From contig NZ_JAELTU010000071.1 of assembly GCF_016429015.1 (NCBI RefSeq), forward strand, positions 1 through 35,585: DNA of 35,585 nucleotides. Reading direction: 5' to 3'. The DNA comes from Rhizobium sp. ASV20. Lineage in GTDB: Bacteria > Pseudomonadota > Alphaproteobacteria > Rhizobiales > Rhizobiaceae. The number at the start of each line of letters is the position of its first letter. Within the stretch, counting starts at the first letter, position 1. Under the pieces are notes generated by a model, which was given only the letters and a program-made list of their open reading frames with translations, did not search any database and was not told the origin of the DNA. Of the stretch, positions 15,717-22,351 are shown piece by piece. A program made the position numbers and the translations under genes.

Positions 15717-16283
15717 TCAGTAAACGACATGGCCTTTGAGTGATTGCTGCAGCGAGCGATAGGCCCAGGTATTCTCGCCGCCGCGATCACGGATTTCGAC
15801 GAGCTGAACGCGCGCGCCCTGAACATCGCCCTGCTCGAGCAGAGCCTGCCCCATGTAGGAGCGCGCCAGAATGTAATTGGCATCATGCTGCAGGGCCTTG
15901 CGATAGTAGCTCATGCCAAGCTCCATGCGGCCAGCCTTGCGATTGGAATAGCCGAGATAGTTGAGGATGCGGGGATCGTTCTGGTCTTTGGCGAGCTTCA
16001 GAACGGTAATGGCATTCTCATACTGGCCGGCATAGGCGAACTCGCGCGCGGCCCGAAACAGCTCGTCGTCGTTGAAGCCGCTTTCCTTCGGCTTCACGCA
16101 TTCCTTCTTATCCTTATCCCATACCTTGCCGTCGGTGCACTCGGTCGTGGTCTTGCTCGTTGGCGGCGGGGCGGTTTCATCGCTTTCAGAACCGGCCGCA
16201 AAAGCCTGCGGGCTGGTGGCAAGCAAAAATCCCGCAACCAGAGCGGTCATTGCGGAGTTCTTCGTCGTGACCTTGAGACCCAT
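15717..16283 (-). CDS. Secreted TPR-repeat protein
   Basis: The ATG at 16283 (after GGAGG) gives 188 residues with a classic signal peptide: basic start MGLKVTTKNS, hydrophobic core ALVAGFLLA and a cleavage site after QAFA near residue 29. A short Cys pair segment (TECTDGKVWDKDKKECVKP, residues 47-65) follows. TPR-like helices then start near residue 75: AREFAYAGQYENAITVLKLA, NYLGYSNRKAGRMELGMSYY and ARSYMGQALLEQGDVQGAR. It is presumably periplasmic and binds proteins. An open frame extends upstream to 16409 without a signal peptide at its start. It may share a transcript with the sigma and anti-sigma genes, which would link an envelope protein to that regulator. Confidence 0.88.
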   Translation of the reverse strand: MGLKVTTKNSAMTALVAGFLLATSPQAFAAGSESDETAPPPTSKTTTECTDGKVWDKDKKECVKPKESGFNDDELFRAAREFAYAGQYENAITVLKLAKDQNDPRILNYLGYSNRKAGRMELGMSYYRKALQHDANYILARSYMGQALLEQGDVQGARVQLVEIRDRGGENTWAYRSLQQSLKGHVVY

Positions 16284-16374
16284 GCCATCCTCCGAGATTC
16301 CTAGATTACGATTGTAGCTCCGCATCTTAGAAAGCGCTACCGAAACGATGGGATTCAGGATCGCAAAACGTCCT

Positions 16375-17295
16375 TCACGGCGCCAGGATATCGATACCGT
16401 TTTTTTCAACGCCTTCGCCTGTTGCGTCGAGGCCGTAGCGTTCCGCCTTCAACTGCCAGGCGCCCGGGCGACCGGCGATCGTGAAGAGATTGTATGCGGC
16501 CGGCGGTTTGAAGCCGCCGATGCTCTGAGATGCCGATGCAATGCCAACGACCGGCACAGGCCCGGCATGGCCGCGCAGCCAGTGCAGGGTATTGAGATGA
16601 GTGTGGCCATGAAGAACCAGCTCGGCACCACCGGTCGAGATGGCGGCCGCGAAACGGCGAATGCCGATCATGCGCTTGTAGAAGCTCGTGGCGCCGCGGA
16701 TCGGCGGGTGGTGGATCAGGACGACGCGGAAGAGCCCGGCATCGCCGGCGGCGCGAAGCATGTTGACCGTCTCGCGTGCCTGGCGAGCCGAATAAAAGCC
16801 GCTGGCTGCGAAGGGCGGCGTGGCGACCGCGGTGGAGCAGCCGATCAATGCGACCTGATCCCGGATCCGCAGGTAGGGGAAGACATGCCGATCTTCCTGC
16901 CATTCCGTGGGAGCGCGGTCCCCTTTGACATAGGGATACCATGCGCGCATGGCCTTTTCGTAGGATCCAGGCACATAGGCGTCGTGATTGCCAGGAACGA
17001 CCGAGGTGTTCAAAGGGTCGCCGACCGTCTTCAGCCAGGCAGCCGCAGTCTCGATCTCGATGCCGCTGGCAAGATTGACGAGATCGCCCGTCACCGCCAG
17101 ATGATCCGCCTCTTTCGCCTTGATATCGTCCAGAAGGAGGTCGAGCGTATTGCCAAAAAGATGCTTGCGTCGGTTCCGGTGCCAGTTCACAAATCCGGTG
17201 ATGCGTTTGGAGGCGAGCTCTCTGATCGAAAGGCGTGGCAGGGGGCCGAGATGAACGTCGGAAATGTGCGCGAGCTTGAACATGCGGTGAGACAT
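16375..17295 (-). CDS. Metallophosphoesterase (calcineurin-like)
   Basis: The protein contains the five blocks of calcineurin-like phosphoesterases in order: HISDVHLG near residue 10, VTGDLVN, VPGNHD (near 100), LIHHPP and HGHTH. These supply the two-metal site. The rest resembles the bacterial Icc/CpdA-like branch, but the substrate (phosphodiester, nucleotide or lipid) is not clear. Starts at 17295 (MSHRMFKLAH) or 17283 (MFKLAH) are both possible; 17295 has a weak purine-rich site upstream. The frame stays open to 17481, but that stretch looks non-coding and overlaps the divergent Nudix gene. Confidence 0.92.
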   Translation of the reverse strand: MSHRMFKLAHISDVHLGPLPRLSIRELASKRITGFVNWHRNRRKHLFGNTLDLLLDDIKAKEADHLAVTGDLVNLASGIEIETAAAWLKTVGDPLNTSVVPGNHDAYVPGSYEKAMRAWYPYVKGDRAPTEWQEDRHVFPYLRIRDQVALIGCSTAVATPPFAASGFYSARQARETVNMLRAAGDAGLFRVVLIHHPPIRGATSFYKRMIGIRRFAAAISTGGAELVLHGHTHLNTLHWLRGHAGPVPVVGIASASQSIGGFKPPAAYNLFTIAGRPGAWQLKAERYGLDATGEGVEKNGIDILAP

Positions 17296-17363
17296 AGCCC
17301 ACTCTATCGCCAAAACAAATAGATCGCCGGTTTGAATAAGGGGTGGGGCACTACGGTTTGCGC

Positions 17364-17855
17364 ATGAACGACAAGATCGCACGAGAAGAAAAGAGTAGTG
17401 TATGGGCGAAGCTGTTTGGCCGGGCTCTGCACGTCTATTTCGCGTTGACACGCAGCATGACGCTGGGCGTGCGTGCCGCATGTTTCGACGCTGAAGGGCG
17501 GATCTTTCTGGTGCGCCATTCCTATATTGCCGGCTGGCACATGCCCGGCGGCGGCGTCGAACGGCATGAGACGGTGGAACAGGCGCTTGAGAAGGAATTG
17601 CGCGAGGAAGGCAATCTGGTGATCTCGGGCGAGCCGCAGCTCTTCCAGGTCTATTTCAACAATCACACCAGCAAGCGCGATCACGTCGTCTTTTACCGTG
17701 TCGAGGTGACGCAGACTGCTCCACGCAAACCGGACCGCGAAATCGTCGAGAGCGGTTTCTTCCCGCGCGACGCACTCCCGCCGGGAACGACGAGGGCGAC
17801 GTTTCGCAGGCTGGAAGAGCTGGAAGGCACTGCGCGCCCTTCCAGCTATTGGTAA
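17364..17855 (+). CDS. Nudix hydrolase with Arg-to-Lys change in the Nudix box
   Basis: Nudix enzymes hydrolyse nucleoside diphosphates linked to other groups. The 163-residue protein has the box at about 62-85: GGGVERHET, then KELREEGNL. The consensus REUxEE begins with Arg, here Lys77; the metal-binding glutamates remain, so the enzyme is probably active. A hydrophobic N-terminal stretch (ALHVYFALTRSMTLGVRAA) comes first. The ATG at 17364 is used; a GTG at 17343 would add seven residues. The gene diverges from the phosphoesterase with a short shared promoter region. Substrate unknown. Confidence 0.9.
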   Translation: MNDKIAREEKSSVWAKLFGRALHVYFALTRSMTLGVRAACFDAEGRIFLVRHSYIAGWHMPGGGVERHETVEQALEKELREEGNLVISGEPQLFQVYFNNHTSKRDHVVFYRVEVTQTAPRKPDREIVESGFFPRDALPPGTTRATFRRLEELEGTARPSSYW

Positions 17856-17885
17856 TCCCGCCCGGTCGTCATCCGACGGCGGGAT
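17855..17885. terminator. Hairpin between Nudix and glutathione-transferase genes
   Basis: ATCCCGCC (17855-17862) pairs with GGCGGGAT (17878-17885), and an inner GTCG/CGAC pair extends the stem with a 2-base bulge. It lies between two converging genes. There is no T-run, so its strength as a terminator is doubtful. Confidence 0.45.
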
Positions 17886-17900
17886 GCCCCTGTTTCCAGA

Positions 17901-18890
17901 TCAAGCCGCCTTTGCGAGCCGCTCCCGGCCATGCGGGCGATCGAAATCCAGCTCGGGGCCGATCGGAACGATGCCTGTGGGGTTGATGGCTCTGTGGCTG
18001 CGATAGTAGTGGTTCTTGATGTGGGCGATGTTCACGGTCTCCGCCACGCCGGCAAACTGATAAAGGTCGCGAAGATATGCGGAGAGGTTCGCATAGTCGG
18101 CAATGCGACGGATGTTGCATTTGAAATGGCCGACATAGACAGCATCGAAACGAACCAGCGTGGTGAAGAGCCGCCAATCGGCTTCGGTCAGACGTTCGCC
18201 AAATAGGTAGCGCTGCGTCGATAGCCTCTTGTCAAGCATATCGAGCGTTTCGAAAAGGCGTCGGGCACCATCTTCATAGGCTTCCTGCGTCGTCGCAAAG
18301 CCGGCCTTGTAGACGCCGTTGTTGACCGTGTCGTAGACGACGCTGTTCAGGGCATCGATCTCGGCGTGCAGATCGGCGGGATAGAAATCCTCGCGCGAGC
18401 CGGTCAGTTCGTCGAAGGCGCTGTTGAACATGCGGATGATTTCGGCTGATTCGTTGTTGACGATCGTGCCGGTCTGCTTGTCCCAGAGGACGGGAACCGT
18501 CACCCGGCCGGAATAATGCGGGTCGGCCTTGACGTAGACCTCCCACAGCGTTTTCGCGCCGAAAAGAGGATCGATCGTTCCGCCGTCCGTTCCTTTGAAC
18601 TCCCAGCCGTTTTCCAGCATCAGGGGATCGACGATCGAGACCGGGATCAGATCCTCCAGCTTCTTCAGCTTGCGGAAGATCAAGGTGCGATGTGCCCAAG
18701 GGCAGGCAAGCGAAACATAGAGATGGTAACGCCCGGCTTCTGCCTTGAAGCCGCCGGTTCCGGTAGGACCGGCTGCACCGTCAGGGGTAATCCAGTTGCG
18801 GAATTGCGAGGCGGCGCGCTTGAAATGGCCTTTTGTTTCCTTGGTGTCGTACCAGACATCGTGCCAGATGCCGTCTACCAACATGCCCAT
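17901..18890 (-). CDS. Glutathionyl-hydroquinone reductase (Xi-class glutathione transferase)
   Basis: The protein removes glutathione from glutathionyl-hydroquinones and related conjugates. It has 329 residues, the usual length for this class (E. coli YqjG). The catalytic Cys63 is in SLACPWAHRTL, the family signature. The thioredoxin-like N-terminal domain contains VTVPVLWDKQTGTIVNNESAEI, which holds the cis-Pro and the glutathione-binding ES pair. A helical domain with GERLTEADWRLFTTLVRFD follows. The ATG at 18890 has AAGGGC upstream; an open frame reaches 18986 but lacks family sequence. It is a single gene, probably part of detoxification or redox defence. Confidence 0.94.
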   Translation of the reverse strand: MGMLVDGIWHDVWYDTKETKGHFKRAASQFRNWITPDGAAGPTGTGGFKAEAGRYHLYVSLACPWAHRTLIFRKLKKLEDLIPVSIVDPLMLENGWEFKGTDGGTIDPLFGAKTLWEVYVKADPHYSGRVTVPVLWDKQTGTIVNNESAEIIRMFNSAFDELTGSREDFYPADLHAEIDALNSVVYDTVNNGVYKAGFATTQEAYEDGARRLFETLDMLDKRLSTQRYLFGERLTEADWRLFTTLVRFDAVYVGHFKCNIRRIADYANLSAYLRDLYQFAGVAETVNIAHIKNHYYRSHRAINPTGIVPIGPELDFDRPHGRERLAKAA

Positions 18891-19245
18891 TGTTCTGCCC
18901 TTTCGGAATTCTGGAGAGGATGGTGCGGAAGATACGTCATAGCAGCGAAATTTCGAGCTGATAAACGATGAACACTGCGTAGCCAACGCAATCTACGATG
19001 TCGGTGCATGGGAGAGGCCGGTATTTTGCGTCGCTGTCATCATGCGGACACGATCTTGCATCAACTGACGGCAGCGTGCATTTTGCATTGGACGCGCTGG
19101 ATATTTCCTGCTATCGGGCTTGTCACACTTTGAGGACCACTTGTCATGAAAGTAACCAGAAGCCTGCGACGACGCCGATGATCCCGAACGCTCCACGAGC
19201 GCCTTCGAGAACAATTCCGTCTGTCTATCTGGTTTTCTTGGTCCA
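18891..19245. other. 355-base region without a clear gene
   Basis: This lies between the divergently read glutathione transferase and a GNAT gene. It should hold both promoters. Several short overlapping frames occur on both strands, but none has a ribosome-binding site or family-like sequence. I saw no strong hairpin or repeat. Confidence 0.5.
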
Positions 19246-19809
19246 ATGTACAAGCACGATCTGATCTACCTCACTGAGGATGCGTCGCACGACGCTGCCA
19301 TCGAAATCATCAACGAAGAAGCATTTGGCCCTGGCCGGTTCACCCGCGCCGCAGCGCGGATTCGCGAACAGGGACCGCACGATCTTGCGTTGTCCTTCAT
19401 CTGCGCCGATGACGGCGAGACGATTGCGTCGGTCCGGATGACGCCGGTTTTCGCCGGTACCGTCAAAGGACACCTGCTCGGGCCGCTTGCGGTTCGGCCA
19501 TCGCACAAGAACAAGGGTATTGGCCGCGAACTCGTGCGCATTGCTGTTGAAGCGGCTAAGCGGAAGGGGTCGGAGGCTGTCATCCTCGTCGGCGATCCAC
19601 CTTACTATTGTCCGCTCGGTTTCGAAAAGGTCGCCTACAACGCTCTGGCGTTTCCGGGGCCGGTCGATCCGAACCGTGTTCTGGTGGTGCCGATCGCTGC
19701 CGATACGCATGAGCGGCTGCAGGGAACCATCGCCTGGCGGGATGACACCCTTATCGCCGAGGACGAAGATTTCGATGAGATCGAGCCTTTGACCGCGATC
19801 GCGGTATAA
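19246..19809 (+). CDS. GNAT-family N-acetyltransferase (YhbS-like)
   Basis: The 187-residue protein resembles the YhbS group of GNAT enzymes. The acetyl-CoA loop is in LAVRPSHKNKGIGRELV (about residues 81-97), after the strand HLLGPLAVRP. The later GDPPYYCPLGFEKV block is typical of this group. The acceptor is not known. No good ribosome-binding site precedes the ATG at 19246. The C-terminus is acidic. It converges on another GNAT gene of a different subfamily. Confidence 0.9.
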   Translation: MYKHDLIYLTEDASHDAAIEIINEEAFGPGRFTRAAARIREQGPHDLALSFICADDGETIASVRMTPVFAGTVKGHLLGPLAVRPSHKNKGIGRELVRIAVEAAKRKGSEAVILVGDPPYYCPLGFEKVAYNALAFPGPVDPNRVLVVPIAADTHERLQGTIAWRDDTLIAEDEDFDEIEPLTAIAV

Positions 19810-19846
19810 GATCCGGAATAGATGGACAATGACCGCCGTGCTGGAC

Positions 19847-20275
19847 TCAGCGCGGCGCTAGCTTTTTCTGCAGGAAGAAACGGCTGCGGCCGACCGGAAA
19901 ATCCGGCAGCTCCCCGAAAATCACATAGCCCTGCCGTTGGTAGGCGCGTAACGCCTGTGGATTGAAGGTATCGATCCACGCCGCGAAGCAGCCGCGGGCT
20001 GCTGCTTCGGCTTCCGCCGCATCGAGCAGCTTGCCTGCCATGCCCTGGCCGCGCAGGGTGTCAGGCACGAAGAGCCATTGCGTGAACAGCCATCCCCAGC
20101 CTGTGTAGCCGGAGATGCCGCCAATGGTCTTGCCTTCGCCGTCCCGGATGAGCACGGCCAGCGACCTGCGCTGGGATGCGCCGATATCGGCGGCATTGAA
20201 GGCTGTGAGGCCTTGGCTGATCGCCGCGAGATCGGCGTCGGAGGGCGCGTCCGTAATATCGAATTCTGTCATCAT
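19847..20275 (-). CDS. GNAT-family N-acetyltransferase, coupled to the MoxR operon
   Basis: The 142-residue protein has a conventional GNAT core: WLFVPDTLRGQGMAGKLLD carries the R-G-Q-G-M-A loop, and YQRQGYVIFGEL is the usual final strand. Two adjacent ATGs (20275 and 20272) are possible starts. The gene begins two bases after the stop of the 690-residue membrane protein, and GAAGGACGG in the end of that gene is its ribosome-binding site, so translation is probably coupled. Whether it acts with the MoxR operon or simply sits at its end cannot be told. Confidence 0.9.
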   Translation of the reverse strand: MMTEFDITDAPSDADLAAISQGLTAFNAADIGASQRRSLAVLIRDGEGKTIGGISGYTGWGWLFTQWLFVPDTLRGQGMAGKLLDAAEAEAAARGCFAAWIDTFNPQALRAYQRQGYVIFGELPDFPVGRSRFFLQKKLAPR

Positions 20276-20277
20276 GT

Positions 20278-22350
20278 TTACCGTCCTTCACGCCACCATG
20301 TGGCCGAGAAGGCAAAGAGGAGGAGGGCAAGGCCGGCAAAGCCTGCGAATAGTGGCAGGGTGTTGATCCCCTTGAGCACGGTTTCGTCGGTCATGCGGAC
20401 GGTTAGTCGCTGGCCGTCTGCAACGCGCACCGCGCCGCGAACCGGCAGGATCTGCGGGACCGTGACGCCACCATTGGCGCTTGCGACACGGGTGACAAGA
20501 CCCTTGGTCTTCTGCGCCAGCGGCTTCAGCGTTTCGGTGGTCGAGATCATCGCCTTGAACTCAGGAGCGTCGATGGCGCCGATATGCACCAGCGTCGAAA
20601 GATTGCCGTCGCTGATCTGGTAGAGACCGATCTCATCCATATGCTTCTGGGCCTGATACAAGCCGGGCTGCGTTTGCTTCAAAGGCAAGCTCAGCGTCTT
20701 TCCGGAGGGCGACTTGATCGTGGCGGCGCCGGGATCGTCCCCGACCGTCTGACGCGTGACTTGCAGCGTGCGGCCGGATGCATTCGCCGTCAGCGCTTCC
20801 TCCTCCAGAGCCGGCTCCTTCAGCAGCCAATGGGCGATGCGGCGATAGAGCGACACATGCGGACCGCCGCCTTCGAAGCCGCGTGCCCACAACCAGCCCT
20901 GGTCAGAGAGCAGCATGGCGACACGACCCTGACCGACGCGGTTGAGCACCAGCAACGGGCTGTTATCTGCGCCGACCATGACTGTTTGCCCCTGGGGCTT
21001 TTCGACGTCGACGGTGCGGAACCAGCGTCCCCAATGCGGCGGCTCGGTGTCCGACCCGTCGAGACCGCGCGTCACCGGGTGTTTGCGGCCCTGGTCGGAG
21101 AGGCGGGGATAGAAGGGTTTCTCGATCATCTGGCCCGTCGGCTCTGCGGGCAGAACCGAGGCGAGCGGAGTCAGCGCGATCGAGTTGCCGCCAGCGTGTT
21201 CGGGGCCGGCGGCCACGAGCAGGGCCCCGCCATTCTCGACGTATTGTGCCATGTAATCATAATAGATCGTCGGCAGGACGTTCTGGCGGTCCTGGTAACG
21301 GTCGAAGATAATCAAGTCGAAAGAGCTGATCTTGTCGACGAAGAGTTCGCGTGTCGGGAAGGCGATCAGCGACAGTTCGTTGATCGGCGTGCCGTCCTGC
21401 TTGTCTGGCGGCCGCAGAATGGTGAAGTGCACGAGGTCGACGGACGGATCCGATTTCAACAGGTTGCGCCAAGCGCGTTCGCCCGCATGCGGTTCGCCCG
21501 AAACCAGCAGGACGCGCATGTTCTGGCGGATGCCTTCTATCAACTGAACCGTGCGGTTGTTGACCGGCGTGACTTCGCCGGGGACTTCGGCGACGGAGAA
21601 TTCGAGGACGTTGTTGCCGGCGCGCGGTACCTTGAAGCTGAACGGCGTATCCTGACCAGGCGTCGCCTGCAGGGTGGCGATCTCGTCGCCATTCATCTTG
21701 ATGGTGACATCGGCAAGGCCGCCGGGGCTCTTGCCGTCATCAACGACATGGAAAACCAGCTGCTGCTCCTCGTTGACGAGGCCGAAGCGAGGAGCACGGA
21801 CAACTTCGATCCGGCGGTCGAATTCATCCGGCTTGCCGGTGATCAGGCCATGGATCGGGGCGTCGAAGCCGAGCTGCTGGTTCACGCCCGGGATGTCGTG
21901 GATCTGTCCGTCAGTCAGGAAGATCGCGGCGCCGATGCGCGCAGGCGGCACATCCGCAATGGCAGAGGAGAGGGCCGTGAACAGCCGCGTCGACGGCGAA
22001 TCCGACTCGGCAGGGTCCTGCACATCGACGAAGCGTGGCTCAATACGCGGGAATTGCGCCAGCCGGTCCTTCAGCATGGCCAGCGCATCATCCGTCATCT
22101 TGGTGCGCTCGGGCGTCTGCTGGCTGAGGCTTCGGTCGATGATGACGGGGACGATCGTCGTCAGCTGGTCGCGGTCTTCCTGCATCAGCACAGGATTGGC
22201 GAGTGCGATCAGCAGCGCGAAGCCGGCGAGGGCTCGGATCCAGCTGCCGCGCAGGCGTCGGTAGATCGCAAGTGCTGCGATGGCAAGCGTCACCACCGCA
22301 AGGGCCGATAGCACCGGCCAGGGCAGGAAGGGGGCAAAACCGATATTCAT
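20278..22350 (-). CDS. Membrane protein with vWA-like and GATase-like domains (MoxR operon)
   Basis: The 690-residue protein starts with two hydrophobic helices (about 12-30 and 38-54). A vWA-like region follows with an intact metal-site motif DRSLS at 72-76 and LTDG at 145-148. A middle part (about 260-500) resembles the class I glutamine-amidotransferase-like fold found in such proteins (VLLVSGEPHAGERAW, VENGGALLVAAGPEHAG), without a recognisable catalytic Cys. One helix near the C-terminus (about 668-685) leaves a short cytosolic tail. It is therefore probably a cell-envelope protein with a large periplasmic part. It starts one base after the DUF4159 gene stop. The role is unknown; MoxR systems are often linked to envelope assembly or metal-site maturation. 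Confidence 0.85.
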   Translation of the reverse strand: MNIGFAPFLPWPVLSALAVVTLAIAALAIYRRLRGSWIRALAGFALLIALANPVLMQEDRDQLTTIVPVIIDRSLSQQTPERTKMTDDALAMLKDRLAQFPRIEPRFVDVQDPAESDSPSTRLFTALSSAIADVPPARIGAAIFLTDGQIHDIPGVNQQLGFDAPIHGLITGKPDEFDRRIEVVRAPRFGLVNEEQQLVFHVVDDGKSPGGLADVTIKMNGDEIATLQATPGQDTPFSFKVPRAGNNVLEFSVAEVPGEVTPVNNRTVQLIEGIRQNMRVLLVSGEPHAGERAWRNLLKSDPSVDLVHFTILRPPDKQDGTPINELSLIAFPTRELFVDKISSFDLIIFDRYQDRQNVLPTIYYDYMAQYVENGGALLVAAGPEHAGGNSIALTPLASVLPAEPTGQMIEKPFYPRLSDQGRKHPVTRGLDGSDTEPPHWGRWFRTVDVEKPQGQTVMVGADNSPLLVLNRVGQGRVAMLLSDQGWLWARGFEGGGPHVSLYRRIAHWLLKEPALEEEALTANASGRTLQVTRQTVGDDPGAATIKSPSGKTLSLPLKQTQPGLYQAQKHMDEIGLYQISDGNLSTLVHIGAIDAPEFKAMISTTETLKPLAQKTKGLVTRVASANGGVTVPQILPVRGAVRVADGQRLTVRMTDETVLKGINTLPLFAGFAGLALLLFAFSATWWREGR

Positions 22351-22351
22351 C

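Noticed and set aside
18998..19264. Short frames on both strands in the 355-base gap before the GNAT gene
   Set aside because: No start signal, no family-like sequence, and the frames overlap each other.
20584..22311. A 575-codon plus-strand frame opposite the vWA/GATase gene
   Set aside because: It is the complement of a well-supported operon gene, rich in Arg, Asp and Ala, with no motif.
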